Virus record (IMG/VR): IMGVR_UViG_3300018022_000003
Span: 1 to 64,000 of that record
DNA: 64,000 bases
Strand: one strand, 5' to 3'
Origin: a virus
Notes under the pieces: generated by a model
Databases searched by the model: none
The model's input: only the letters and a program-made list of their open reading frames with translations
What the model was told of the DNA's origin: nothing
Made by a program: the position numbers and the translations under genes
In this document: positions 44,202 through 52,459 of the stretch, in pieces
Layout of the letters: each line of letters begins with the position of its first letter
Position numbering within the stretch: position 1 is the first letter of the stretch

Positions 44202-44237
44202 TAAGCCTCCGGCCAACGCCCCCCTCGACCTTTCCCC

Positions 44238-44345
44238 ATGAAGAGCAAGGCCAGGAAGGCACTCATCGTCGTCGCAGCCGTCCTCCTTCCCGGAGGGCTT
44301 GTGGCCCTTGCCGCATGGGGCATCGCAAGGCACCTCAAAAAGTAA
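44238..44345 (+). CDS. Tiny membrane protein
   Basis: 35 residues: basic start (MKSKARK), a helix ALIVVAAVLLPGGLVALAAW, and a basic end (ARHLKK). Single-span topology. No clear ribosome site, but base use is typical. Confidence 0.4.
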   Translation: MKSKARKALIVVAAVLLPGGLVALAAWGIARHLKK

Positions 44346-44371
44346 TCCTCCTCCCCCCCATACCCCCGGTG

Positions 44372-44377
44372 TATACT
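44372..44377 (+). promoter_or_regulatory. Extended -10-like promoter CCGGTGTATACT
   Basis: TATACT with a TG two bases before it, 19 bases ahead of the ATG of the AN1-like gene, leaving a short leader with TGGAGG. Same motif at 53728, 54119 and 62073. Confidence 0.55.
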
Positions 44378-44395
44378 GAGCCTGGAGGCGTTGCC

Positions 44396-44707
44396 ATGGA
44401 GCCAGGGGAGTTCGGGCTTGATTCCTTCAAGGGCGAGGCCCTTAAGGCACAGTGCTCGTACTACAACGAGCTTGGCCGCTGCGGGTCGCAGGTCAGCAAG
44501 CTATGCCCGGAGTGCGGCAGCCCGTTCTGCGGCATCCACAGGTTCGACCATGGTACGCACTGCCAGGGGGCATACGGCATCCTGCTAGAGGTGTGGGAGT
44601 ACCTGTGCGCTGGCATGGAGGCGGACTTCGGGGGCAGCGAGCGCCAGAGGGCCGCTGCCAGGGTTAGGGAGTTCATCAAGACAGACCATGCCCGCAGGTT
44701 CCGGTAA
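44396..44707 (+). CDS. AN1-like zinc-finger protein
   Basis: ATG chosen because TGGAGG lies eight bases upstream. 103 residues. Residues 21-60 (CSYYNELGRCG, LCPECGSPFCGIHRF, HGTHCQ) match the AN1 finger order of Cys pairs followed by C..HR....H.C. AN1 fingers bind ubiquitin-like or nucleic-acid partners in eukaryotes and occur sporadically in bacteria and phages. The C-terminal 45 residues are helical. Confidence 0.55.
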   Translation: MEPGEFGLDSFKGEALKAQCSYYNELGRCGSQVSKLCPECGSPFCGIHRFDHGTHCQGAYGILLEVWEYLCAGMEADFGGSERQRAAARVREFIKTDHARRFR

Positions 44708-44726
44708 GCTGCTATTCTGTGCGACG

Positions 44727-44753
44727 AAACCCCCCCTGGAAGGGGGTTTTGTT
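44727..44753 (+). terminator. Intrinsic terminator
   Basis: AAACCCCCC, CTGGAA region, GGGGGTTTTGTT: a G-C stem flanked by A's and followed by T's, typical of a Rho-independent stop after the AN1-like gene. Confidence 0.72.
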
Positions 44754-44780
44754 ACAAGGAACATCCGTCCTGGAGGCCCA

Positions 44781-45002
44781 ATGGGGAAAAGAGGCAGGCC
44801 GAGGAAGTGGTTCACATGGACCCTGGAGCTAAAGGTTGACCGGTCATGGGTCGCTGACGGGTTCGACATCAAGACCGCCGAGCAGGCCCACGAGCACTTT
44901 GCCCACATCCTGCCCCATGCCTTCGGAGACGAGTTCAAGGCACGGGTGGTATCAAGGCCCCCCCGCACCGAAATCCGCAAGGCACAGGGGTACAGGCGAT
45001 GA
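44781..45002 (+). CDS. Small basic protein, unknown
   Basis: ATG five bases after TGGAGG; 73 residues. Basic start MGKRGRPRKW resembles AT-hook-like tails, then TLELKVDRSWVADGFDI and a helix. The last codons overlap the next gene (ATGA). Confidence 0.55.
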   Translation: MGKRGRPRKWFTWTLELKVDRSWVADGFDIKTAEQAHEHFAHILPHAFGDEFKARVVSRPPRTEIRKAQGYRR

Positions 45003-45430
45003 AGACGCCTATCGACGACACCTGCAAGGACTACCCTATCCGTCCCGAGCACATCAATACCTCGGGGCACTTCTGGTCGGCCTTCGAGCACAGCGAGACG
45101 GAGATATCCGCCAACTACGTCGTCCAGCTATGCCAGAGGAACGGAGGGTGGAAGCCCTTCTCCTTCACGGACATCAACAACCTCTACAAGAGCAACAAGA
45201 ACGCCGAGGTCCTGGACTACAGCTTCAACAACCTGCGCTGCTTCAAGTACCTCCGGGAGGGCATGCCCGTGGCGGAGGCGGAGGGCTGCCAGTACATACA
45301 GGCGGGCGCTGACGGCCTGATGCGGGTTACGCATGAGTTCATCACCGCCTGCTTCCGCTCGTCCCCGAGCGGGGGCCTCCTAGGGAGAGGAAGAGATGAG
45401 ACTGAAAAAGGCAAAGCGCCCCGAGGTTGA
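44999..45430 (+). CDS. Protein of unknown function
   Basis: 143 residues. Trp/Phe/Asn-rich N-terminal domain (SGHFWSAFEHSETEISANYVV, split by polar turns) followed by a helix and a low-complexity tail that overlaps the next gene by 35 bases. No family recognised. Confidence 0.52.
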   Translation: MKTPIDDTCKDYPIRPEHINTSGHFWSAFEHSETEISANYVVQLCQRNGGWKPFSFTDINNLYKSNKNAEVLDYSFNNLRCFKYLREGMPVAEAEGCQYIQAGADGLMRVTHEFITACFRSSPSGGLLGRGRDETEKGKAPRG

Positions 45431-45572
45431 CCAGTTCATAGCCCGCCTCACCCTCCTCAAGGAGGAGGCCTTCCGTATCGGCATGTACAGGACCGGGCAA
45501 AAGCTAGAGGAGCCTATCAAGGAGGCCGGCTGGGAGCTGGCCGACCTCCTGGAGCACGGCGACATCGAGTAG
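45396..45572 (+). CDS. Small helical protein, unknown
   Basis: 58 residues; ATG after GGAGAGGAAGAG. Two helices (QFIARLTLLKEEAFRIGMYR and QKLEEPIKEAGWELADLLE). Starts inside the end of the preceding gene. Confidence 0.52.
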   Translation: MRLKKAKRPEVDQFIARLTLLKEEAFRIGMYRTGQKLEEPIKEAGWELADLLEHGDIE

Positions 45573-45585
45573 GGGAGCCACGGTA

Positions 45586-47034
45586 GTGCTGACGGTGCAG
45601 ATAAAGGGCGGCCTCGGCAACCAGATGTTCCAGTACTCCGCTGGCCTGGCCCTGGCCCGCCGCCTCGGGACGGACCTGCGGCTGGGCATAGACTGGTACA
45701 GGGAGCACCCGTGGCGGCTGCCTGGCGGAAGGACGCTCCCCAGCCTCCAGTATGCCCTCGACCAGTGGGAGGGCGTCACCCAGCCGAGGGCCGAGGGAGC
45801 CGTCCCTACCGTATCCGAAGGCCGTCCCGGCTACGACCGGGGCCTGGACGAAAGGGTCCGGGACGGGGACTGCCTGGACGGCTACTGGCAGTCCGAGAGG
45901 TACTTCAGGGGGATAAGGCAGGAGCTAACAGGCGTCTTCCGCCCCAGGCAGCCCATCGCCAGAAGGACCGCCAGCCTGCTCCAGGATATCTCCGAGAAGG
46001 GTCCCCGGAGCGCATTCCTCTGCGTACGCCGTGGATTCGCCGGGACGGACCTCGAACTCCCAACGGAATACTACCTTGAGGCCTGCGGGAAAGTGGCGGA
46101 GCACACCCCGGACCCGCACTTCTTCGTATTCTCCGACGACCCCGAGTGGTGCAAGAGGGACTTCCGAATCCCCTACGGGTTCTCCGTGGTAGAGGGGGAG
46201 GATACCACCCCGCTGAGCGTCTGGCAGGGGTGGTACTTCCCGTTTGCGGCGGAGGACGTGTGGGCGATGAGCAGGTGCCGACACGGCGTCCTGGCGGCCA
46301 GCTCCTTCCCCTGGTGGGGGGCATGGCTCAGCCCGCTCCCCTACGGCGAGCGTGTCGTGGCCGTCCCCGGCCGGCGGCTCTTCGGCACCGAGGTGCCGAA
46401 GGGATGGGCCAGGGTAGGGGAGACGAGGGCGGACCTGTGCCAGCTTGCCACCAAGTGGCGGAGCGACAAGGACCCCTCGGTCCTCCACGGGTATACCCCC
46501 TACTACCATGCGCTCCTCGGGAAGAAGGACGTCAGGAAGATGCTGGAGGTCGGCATCGGATGCCCCGACAACATGGAGCACGTGGAGGGCTACTATACTG
46601 TCGGCTCCAACCTCTTCATGTGGCAGGAGTACTTCCCGGACGCAGAAATCTACGGCCTGGACATAAGGCCGGACATCCTGGTGAACGAGGAGAGGATAAG
46701 GTCCTTCCAGTGCGACCAGGGGGACGAGGGGTCCCTGCGCAGGGCAGCGGAATGGGCGGGCAGCGGCTTCGACCTGGTGATAGACGACGGCTCGCACATG
46801 GCGGAGCACCAAGTCCTGACCGCCAGCGTCCTGATTCCCCTCCTGCTGGAGCCTGACGGAATCTATGTAATCGAGGACGTGCTGGAGCCGGAAAAGGTAG
46901 TCTCCCACCTTCCCTACAAGTGCGAGGTCAAGGAGTTCAACACCGTAGCCTCTCCTTACGACAGGCTGATAGTGATACACGGGCCCCAGAGCAGGGCCTC
47001 CTCCACCATCCCCAAGACTCCCCCCGAAACCTAG
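45586..47034 (+). CDS. Fusion: GT11 fucosyltransferase-like domain plus class I methyltransferase
   Basis: 482 residues from GTG. Residues 1-270 match glycosyltransferase family 11: VQIKGGLGNQMFQYS at the N-terminus, CVRRGFAG in place of the usual HIRRGDY, FFVFSDDPEWC, and SSFPWWGAWLS. Residues 287-470 form a separate SAM-dependent methyltransferase (KWRSDKDPSVLHGYTPYY, LEVGIG, IYGLDIRPD, DLVIDDGSHMAEHQVL, GIYVIEDV), similar to sugar O-methyltransferases. One chain could add and cap a sugar on phage protein, DNA or host glycan. The loss of the Asp in the GT11 donor-site motif may mean altered or weak activity. Confidence 0.72.
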   Translation: MLTVQIKGGLGNQMFQYSAGLALARRLGTDLRLGIDWYREHPWRLPGGRTLPSLQYALDQWEGVTQPRAEGAVPTVSEGRPGYDRGLDERVRDGDCLDGYWQSERYFRGIRQELTGVFRPRQPIARRTASLLQDISEKGPRSAFLCVRRGFAGTDLELPTEYYLEACGKVAEHTPDPHFFVFSDDPEWCKRDFRIPYGFSVVEGEDTTPLSVWQGWYFPFAAEDVWAMSRCRHGVLAASSFPWWGAWLSPLPYGERVVAVPGRRLFGTEVPKGWARVGETRADLCQLATKWRSDKDPSVLHGYTPYYHALLGKKDVRKMLEVGIGCPDNMEHVEGYYTVGSNLFMWQEYFPDAEIYGLDIRPDILVNEERIRSFQCDQGDEGSLRRAAEWAGSGFDLVIDDGSHMAEHQVLTASVLIPLLLEPDGIYVIEDVLEPEKVVSHLPYKCEVKEFNTVASPYDRLIVIHGPQSRASSTIPKTPPET

Positions 47035-47106
47035 TATTCTCTCCCATGGGCAGGAAGGACGAGTACGGCTGCGGCCACCCTTGCCTCGCCCACAGGAGGG
47101 GCTAGG

Positions 47107-47781
47107 ATGATAGAGATAAAGGCTTTCGAGGAGGGCAGGGAGGTGCCGGTCCCCTGTTATACCGCCAGGGTGCTGGCGGAGGTGCTCTCCGAGCGCAGCT
47201 ACCAGAACAAGACCTGGGGCACGGCGTTCGACGACAAGAACACCCTGAACGACTGGGTGGCCTATGCGGTCATCTACCTGGGGCAGGCGGCCAGGATGAA
47301 GGCCCCCCCGGACGAGCAGAGGAAGGGCATCCTCAAGGCGGCCACGCTGCTGGTGGGGGGGATAGAGGCCTTCGACCGCAACAACAACAGCTTCGCCCCC
47401 AGGCACTACGACCCGGAGAACCCCGGCATGACCGTGGCGGCCGACCCGTCCAGGGGGCGGACAAGGGCATGGCAGCGACCCGAAGGCCCTGCCAGGGGAG
47501 GCAGCAGCGCCCCTGAGGCCGGGGGAGTCCAGGGTCCTCTACACCAAGCCCTGCCCCCCGCACATGTACTCCCACCCCAACTCCTACTTCATCCTCAAGC
47601 GTGCCGCCAGGAGGCTGGTGGAGAACGACTTCGGCCTGATGTGGGAGAACGACTGGTACTTCGACTCCTGCATCGAGGCCATACGGAAGCTCCGGGACAC
47701 CGCCAGGCTGTTCCCGGCCAAGCCCTGGAAGAGGTGGGAGCAGGAGCGGATGGGGGACGTCCTGGAGATATGCTGCCCTAG
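47107..47781 (+). CDS. MazG-like/phage pyrophosphohydrolase-type N-terminal region, probable frame disruption after residue 115
   Basis: ATG after AGGAGGGG. Residues 20-115 (SERSYQNKTWGTAFDDKNTLNDW, then VIYLGQAARMKAP, then ATLLVGGIEAFDRN, each a separate helix) look like phage MazG-type NTP pyrophosphohydrolase relatives. After HYDPENPG the frame becomes Ala/Pro/Gln-rich and merely shadows the next gene. The coding signal moves to the +1 frame near 47450, where PGESRVLYTKPCPPHMYSHPN continues into the following gene. Either the natural stop was lost by an indel or the two were once fused. Confidence 0.5.
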   Translation: MIEIKAFEEGREVPVPCYTARVLAEVLSERSYQNKTWGTAFDDKNTLNDWVAYAVIYLGQAARMKAPPDEQRKGILKAATLLVGGIEAFDRNNNSFAPRHYDPENPGMTVAADPSRGRTRAWQRPEGPARGGSSAPEAGGVQGPLHQALPPAHVLPPQLLLHPQACRQEAGGERLRPDVGERLVLRLLHRGHTEAPGHRQAVPGQALEEVGAGADGGRPGDMLP

Positions 47782-47923
47782 CTGCCAGACGGTATTCCAG
47801 TGGGAGGGGCACTTCTATGCCCCCCAGTGCCCTGGGTGCAAGCACTGGCTGAACGAGAGGCCACGCAAAGAAGACGGGCCTTGCATCGGGGTCGAACTGC
47901 TAGGAAAGAACGGGGGGGCCTAA
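47564..47923 (+). CDS. Small zinc-ribbon protein, unknown
   Basis: First ATG in this frame; no ribosome site precedes it and coding-like sequence extends about 110 bases upstream, so the start is uncertain. 119 residues: helical N-terminal half, then CCPSCQTVFQWEGHFYAPQCPGCKHW, a four-cysteine ribbon (CPSC and CPGC). Confidence 0.55.
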   Translation: MYSHPNSYFILKRAARRLVENDFGLMWENDWYFDSCIEAIRKLRDTARLFPAKPWKRWEQERMGDVLEICCPSCQTVFQWEGHFYAPQCPGCKHWLNERPRKEDGPCIGVELLGKNGGA

Positions 47924-47924
47924 G

Positions 47925-48503
47925 GTGGGCGTGCTAGCAGGCGGGGAGTTCCGGGAGAGGGACTACAAGGAATGCGACCCGGTAGGCAAAAAGTGGTTAG
48001 AGGAGCTTCTTGCCCAGCGTGGCATGGAAGCGCACACACTGGCTGGCGAGGCGTTCAAGGATGGTGACGTAGAGTTCTACCCGGCCAGTGGGAAGAGGGA
48101 GACGGCCGACGCTGAGGTCAGGAAGGACGGGTATATCTGGGCGAAGCGGGCCGACGGCCATCCCGTCTTCCACTTCTATACATTCTCCATCTGGGACCGC
48201 AGGAAGGACTCGAAGACCGTCATCCAGGTGAGCTTCTCCCATGACGGGCTGAATGCCTATGCTGCCCTGACGGGAGACATCGAGAGGGGGGAGTTCTGGC
48301 TGGGCGACACGACCCGTGGGGAGGACTCGAAGTATAACCTTCCTCCCAGCCTCGTGCTCGTCCTCCACAGGGAATCCCTGTACCATCCCTGGGGCCTGTG
48401 CAGCGGGGCCTGCTGGAAGGATAGGGCTTGCGAGGGCGAGGTCCCCAACCCCAGCCTGTATTCTCTCCTTGGCATCCTGAACTTCCCCCTGGAGGCGCTG
48501 TGA
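47925..48503 (+). CDS. Protein of unknown function
   Basis: 192 residues from GTG right after the upstream stop. Mixed alpha/beta; central KDGYIWAKRADGHPVFHFYTF and a Trp/Cys-containing C-terminus. The TGA overlaps the GTG of the next gene. No family recognised. Confidence 0.52.
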   Translation: MGVLAGGEFRERDYKECDPVGKKWLEELLAQRGMEAHTLAGEAFKDGDVEFYPASGKRETADAEVRKDGYIWAKRADGHPVFHFYTFSIWDRRKDSKTVIQVSFSHDGLNAYAALTGDIERGEFWLGDTTRGEDSKYNLPPSLVLVLHRESLYHPWGLCSGACWKDRACEGEVPNPSLYSLLGILNFPLEAL

Positions 48504-49102
48504 GGCCCGGCACCAAGAGCCTGCTGTTCGGCGAGCACCAGTTCCTCCTCCATCCCCTGTACGTTGCCTGGGCATGGCGGCACCTGTTCGGCTTCCCGTG
48601 GGACCCCCGCCTGTGGCTCTGCTTCCTGGTCCACGACTGGGGCTACTGGGGAAGGGAGGACATGGACGGCGAGAGCGGCAGGGAGCACCCCGAGTGCGGG
48701 GCCAGGCTGGCCCACCGCCTGCTCGACGTGGTGGAGTCCTCCGAGTTCGACTGGCATGTCTCCTGGCAGCACGTGTGGTACGACTTCTGCCTCTACCACT
48801 CCCGCTACCTCGCCGAGAGGGCCGGGCACCCGGTCTCCCGCCTGGCCCTTGCCGACAAGATGTCGTTCGTCCTGATGCCCTGGTGGATATACCTTCCCCT
48901 GGCATGGCTGTCAGGCTCCCTCAGGGAGTATATGGCCAACGGCAGGAGGATGGGGGAGCCTACGGTCGGGTGCAGGGAGTGGCACAGGGCGCTGCGGGAC
49001 AAGACGCTGGAGTGGATAGCCCGTACCTTCGGCAGCCCCGCCCCTGTCAACGGCTACTTCTGGAGCTGGAAGAGGTGCAACGATGGCGGTACGGTTGACT
49101 AA
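48500..49102 (+). CDS. HD-like phage protein (putative metal-dependent hydrolase)
   Basis: GTG start chosen for GGAGG four bases upstream; 200 residues. FLVHDWGYWG supplies an HD pair, HPECGARLAHRLLD a second His, and YHSRYLAERAG plus LALADKM a third set, in an order that resembles HD-domain phosphohydrolases. PWWIYLPLAWLSG could be a short hydrophobic hairpin. Substrate unknown; nucleotide hydrolysis is a guess. Confidence 0.52.
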   Translation: MRPGTKSLLFGEHQFLLHPLYVAWAWRHLFGFPWDPRLWLCFLVHDWGYWGREDMDGESGREHPECGARLAHRLLDVVESSEFDWHVSWQHVWYDFCLYHSRYLAERAGHPVSRLALADKMSFVLMPWWIYLPLAWLSGSLREYMANGRRMGEPTVGCREWHRALRDKTLEWIARTFGSPAPVNGYFWSWKRCNDGGTVD

Positions 49103-49211
49103 GGCCGCCAGGGAGAGGCTGTGGAAGGAGTTCCTGGAGCGCCTGGAGAGGCTCAGGCACCAGGGCAAGCGGCCTCCCATCAAGAGGAGGTGGCATTCAA
49201 GATGGCGGTAA
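49083..49211 (+). CDS. Tiny basic helical protein
   Basis: 42 residues, AGAGG seven bases before ATG. A strongly basic amphipathic helix (KAARERLWKEFLERLERLRH) followed by RPPIKRRWHSRWR. Overlaps both neighbours. Nucleic-acid binding is plausible. Confidence 0.42.
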   Translation: MAVRLTKAARERLWKEFLERLERLRHQGKRPPIKRRWHSRWR

Positions 49212-49432
49212 GGGTCACTATACGGATAGACGCCAGCAAGGTCGTCCAGGTCACGGAGGACCACGGCGGGTTCCTGGCGGGAAAGTGCTTCGCCTGCGGA
49301 GCCTCGGGCTGGCTTGAAGGGCGGGGGTACCCGCACCGGGCCAAGGACGTCCCCGGCTCCCACCTGAGGCACGGGGCCTCCTGCCCCATGAACAGGGCCT
49401 TGAACAATGATGGCAGCCTGAGGCAGTCATAG
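49202..49432 (+). CDS. Small CxxC protein, unknown
   Basis: 76 residues; GAGGAGG lies 11 bases upstream. Short beta start (MAVRVTIRIDASKVVQV) then KCFACGASGW...HLRHGASCP, a likely zinc knuckle. Confidence 0.52.
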   Translation: MAVRVTIRIDASKVVQVTEDHGGFLAGKCFACGASGWLEGRGYPHRAKDVPGSHLRHGASCPMNRALNNDGSLRQS

Positions 49433-49442
49433 TCACTGACAC

Positions 49443-49802
49443 ATGCGCTACGAGGTCCCGGGAGCAGGCTACTACGAGAGGGCCCACAACGATGCCGACA
49501 AACAGGTGAACGCCGAGCTGATACGGCAACTCCTGTACTTCAACCTCGGGCACCCAAGGGGCGACGACCTGTGGGTGCTGTTGGGCAACGACTTTTCTCT
49601 CCATCCCCTTGGACAGGAGGGCCTGAAGAACGCAACCAACCTCCTGCTGGGCAGGGCACCAAGGAACATGGCCTGCGGCTGGGCGCTGCGCATGCTCTAC
49701 AGGCTCCTGACGGTCGGCGTAGGCTCGTTCCAGCGCAACATGCTGTGGACCCTTACCCTGCCCGAGCGCTGCCGCAGGGCATGGTGGCGCATAGTATTCT
49801 AG
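49443..49802 (+). CDS. Small helical protein, unknown
   Basis: 119 residues. Amphipathic helices rich in Leu and Arg, e.g. ELIRQLLYFNLGHPRGDD and ACGWALRMLYRLLTVG. Ends six bases before the helicase start. Confidence 0.52.
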   Translation: MRYEVPGAGYYERAHNDADKQVNAELIRQLLYFNLGHPRGDDLWVLLGNDFSLHPLGQEGLKNATNLLLGRAPRNMACGWALRMLYRLLTVGVGSFQRNMLWTLTLPERCRRAWWRIVF

Positions 49803-49807
49803 GGTAT

Positions 49808-51769
49808 ATGATGACAGGATTCGACTTCCTGAACGAGGAGCAGCTAAGGGCGGTAGCCCACCCGATGGGCAGGCCAGCCTGCCTCATTGCCGGGGCAGGG
49901 TCAGGCAAGACCGCCACCATCACGGCAAGGGTGGCCTGGCTGATGGAGAACGATGTCCCCCCCTTCCGCATCTGCTGCATCACCTTCACCAACAAGGCGG
50001 CCGGCGAGATAGCCCGCAGGGTAGGGCTGGCGGACTCCGCTCCCGCAGAGTCCAGGCCCCATATATCGACCATCCACTCCCTGGCCCTCAACGCCATCCG
50101 CAGGGACCCCGAGGGCTTCGGGTTCGAGGGGAAGGTCACCCCCATGGACGACTACGACCAGGCGCAGATGTGCAAGAAGCTCATCGAGCGCATGCCCCAG
50201 GAGATGGGCATGGAGATGAACGCTTACCGCTTCCTGGAGAAGCTGGCCTACCACCGTGCCCGTGGGGTAGGGTTCTCGGACGGCTATACCGAGGAGGTCC
50301 ACGAGGAGGCCCTGGAGCACCACAAGGGGTACCATGCCCTGGAGGACTGGGAGGCAAGGCTCTGGAGGCTGTTCGAGGAGGAGAAGCGCAAGTGCGGCAC
50401 GGTGGACTTCGACGACATGATTCACCTGGTGGTACGCCGAGGTGAGGCCGAGGATGCCTGGAGGGCCGCCCTCCAGCGGCGTTTCCACCACGTCCTCCAG
50501 GACGAGAGCCAGGACACCAGCCCCGTGCAGTGGAGGTTCGTCAACCTCCTGCTCGGGGACGACAATCCCAACCTCTACTGCGTCGGCGACCTGGCGCAGA
50601 GCATCTATGCCTTCCAGGGGGCCGAGCCACGCCTGCTCAAGGAGTTCAGCGAGGGCTGGCGGGGGCACGTGCCGGACCTCTACCGCATATCCCGCAACCA
50701 CCGCAGCCTGCCCTCCATCATCAGGCTGAGCAACAAGATTAACGCCGCCATGACGGAGGTCATCCCGCTCAGGATGATGCCCTTCCGGGGCCTCGGGCCG
50801 GACGGCGGGGAGGCGGAGTCGGGGCTTACCAGGATAATCAGGTCCAGCATGCCCTCTGACATAGCCGCCGTCATAGCCAAGGAGATACAGCACGACAGCC
50901 AGCTCAAGAAGGCCCCCCTGGAGTACAGGGACAACGCCATCCTGGTGCGCAGCGCCATCCAGGTGAGGGACGTGGAGGGGGCGCTGGTGAGGCTCCGCAT
51001 CCCCTACATAGTCCGGGGCGGCAGGGGCCTCCTCCAGACGGAGGAGGTGAAGGACATCCTCTCCTACTTCAGGCTGGCCGTCAACCACAAGGACTTCCCG
51101 GCCTTCGTGCGTGCCGTGGGGGTCCCGAAGAGGGGCATCGGGGACGTGGCCATCGAGAGGCTCCGCAGCCAGGCCAGCGAGGAGCACGGCGGGGACCTGG
51201 TCGAGGCATGCACCTCCATGGACAAGCTGGACGTGTTCTACAGCAACATGTCCCAGGTCACGGCCATGCTGGACGACCCGGCCGCCGCCATGGAGGCCCT
51301 GGTCAGGCTGTTCGGGTACAAGGACTACATCTCCGGCAAGTACCGCCGTGAGGAGAGCAAGGCGAGGGCCAAGCACGAGAACATAGACCGCTTCCTCTCC
51401 CTGGTGCGGTCCCTTGCGGACGAGGGGAGGACCTCCGAGGACCTGGTGTTCCACCTTGCCATGGACAGGCCCTCCGACGACGGGGAGGAGGAGGATAAGG
51501 GGGCGGTCACCGTCTCCACCATCCACAGCGCCAAGGGGCTGGAGTGGCGGCGGGTGTATATTACCAATGTGACGGAGGGGTCGCTCCCCCATAGGTTCAG
51601 CATGGGGAGCCCGTCCGAGGTAGAGGAGGAGCGTCGGCTGTTCTACGTCGCCTGCACGAGGGCGAAGGACAGCCTTGCCATATGCGTGCATTCCCTGGAG
51701 CCCCGTGGGCCCAACACCCTCTCGGTGGCCCCGAGCAGGTTCCTGGGGGAGGTGGGCATAAGGACCTAG
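49808..51769 (+). CDS. UvrD/Rep-like superfamily 1 DNA helicase
   Basis: 653 residues from the first of two tandem ATGs; upstream in-frame sequence belongs to the preceding gene. All SF1A motifs are present: Q-type FDFLNEEQLRAV, Walker A AGAGSGKT (about 28), Ia FTNKAAGEIA, II LQDESQD, III GDLAQSIYAFQGAEP, IV RISRNHRSL, V TIHSAKGLEWRRV and VI RRLFYVACTRAKDS. It would unwind DNA 3' to 5' using ATP, in replication, recombination or repair. DESQD replaces the usual DEFQD. Confidence 0.87.
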   Translation: MMTGFDFLNEEQLRAVAHPMGRPACLIAGAGSGKTATITARVAWLMENDVPPFRICCITFTNKAAGEIARRVGLADSAPAESRPHISTIHSLALNAIRRDPEGFGFEGKVTPMDDYDQAQMCKKLIERMPQEMGMEMNAYRFLEKLAYHRARGVGFSDGYTEEVHEEALEHHKGYHALEDWEARLWRLFEEEKRKCGTVDFDDMIHLVVRRGEAEDAWRAALQRRFHHVLQDESQDTSPVQWRFVNLLLGDDNPNLYCVGDLAQSIYAFQGAEPRLLKEFSEGWRGHVPDLYRISRNHRSLPSIIRLSNKINAAMTEVIPLRMMPFRGLGPDGGEAESGLTRIIRSSMPSDIAAVIAKEIQHDSQLKKAPLEYRDNAILVRSAIQVRDVEGALVRLRIPYIVRGGRGLLQTEEVKDILSYFRLAVNHKDFPAFVRAVGVPKRGIGDVAIERLRSQASEEHGGDLVEACTSMDKLDVFYSNMSQVTAMLDDPAAAMEALVRLFGYKDYISGKYRREESKARAKHENIDRFLSLVRSLADEGRTSEDLVFHLAMDRPSDDGEEEDKGAVTVSTIHSAKGLEWRRVYITNVTEGSLPHRFSMGSPSEVEEERRLFYVACTRAKDSLAICVHSLEPRGPNTLSVAPSRFLGEVGIRT

Positions 51770-51779
51770 GGAGGCAAAG

Positions 51780-52145
51780 ATGACGGAACTGCCGGGACCA
51801 GGGATACCTGAACGGGTACCTAACCGGGAAAGTCGAACACAGGAAAGCGGGGGTAAGGTGAGGCCATACGAGGAGTTCTGGGAGCTGGTGGTCGTAAGAC
51901 GTGAGGGATGCCAGGAATGCTATACTGCGTACGACCACGAGGCCCTCAGGCAGGCGTTCGTCAGCGAGGAGGCGGCCAGGGACCGTGCCGAGGAGGACAA
52001 CAAGGGCAGGCTCGGAGAGGCCCATACCCCCATCAGGTGGAGGGGCGACCACCACGGCGGGGTCCGGAGCATCGAAAGCCCCGATGGCCAGGTGGACTAC
52101 TACGTGTTCCCCCGTACTGTGTTCCAGAGGGTGGTGCGGGCATGA
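51780..52145 (+). CDS. Protein of unknown function
   Basis: 121 residues; GGGAGG six bases before ATG. First 30 residues are Pro/Arg-rich and probably disordered; the rest (YEEFWELVVVRREGCQECY, then REAF-like helix and a YYVFPRTVFQRVV end) is a small alpha/beta domain. Coupled to the next gene by ATGA overlap. Confidence 0.52.
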   Translation: MTELPGPGIPERVPNRESRTQESGGKVRPYEEFWELVVVRREGCQECYTAYDHEALRQAFVSEEAARDRAEEDNKGRLGEAHTPIRWRGDHHGGVRSIESPDGQVDYYVFPRTVFQRVVRA

Positions 52146-52459
52146 AGGACATGGTTCCCTGCTACCAGTGCGGCGGGCAGAGAGAGCACGACCTGCGGAC
52201 GGGCGAGGTCCTCCCCTGCGACGTGTGCGGGGAGAGGCTCTGCGAGGCATGCGGGGCGGGCAACCACTGGAGGTGCGTGGGGCACTTCTGCGAGTGCAAG
52301 GCCCCGGAGTGCAGGAGGATGCGGGACACCCATGTGGTATGCCCTGGCTGCAAGGAGGGGAGGCACAAGGAGTGCCTCGGGCACAGGTGCCACTGCATCC
52401 ACTGCTCGTGGCAGGACCCCGACTGCCCTGAGTGCTGGAGGGCCAAGCATGCGCCCTGA
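52142..52459 (+). CDS. Cysteine-rich zinc-binding protein
   Basis: 105 residues with at least 16 Cys: CYQCGG, CDVCGERLCEACG, CECKAPEC, CPGCKEG, CIHCSW and CPEC. The spacing suggests several stacked zinc ribbons or a B-box/RING-like array. Such proteins usually bind nucleic acid or partner proteins. Start ATG lies inside the end of the previous gene. Confidence 0.6.
   Translation: MKDMVPCYQCGGQREHDLRTGEVLPCDVCGERLCEACGAGNHWRCVGHFCECKAPECRRMRDTHVVCPGCKEGRHKECLGHRCHCIHCSWQDPDCPECWRAKHAP

Noticed and set aside
44056-44241. Plus-strand frame of 61 codons
   Set aside because: Pro/Gly-rich translation across hairpins; better explained as a structured non-coding interval.
47046-47105. Nineteen-codon frame MGRKDEYGCGHPCLAHRRG
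   Set aside because: Too short, no clear ribosome site; it could be a leader peptide but nothing supports it.
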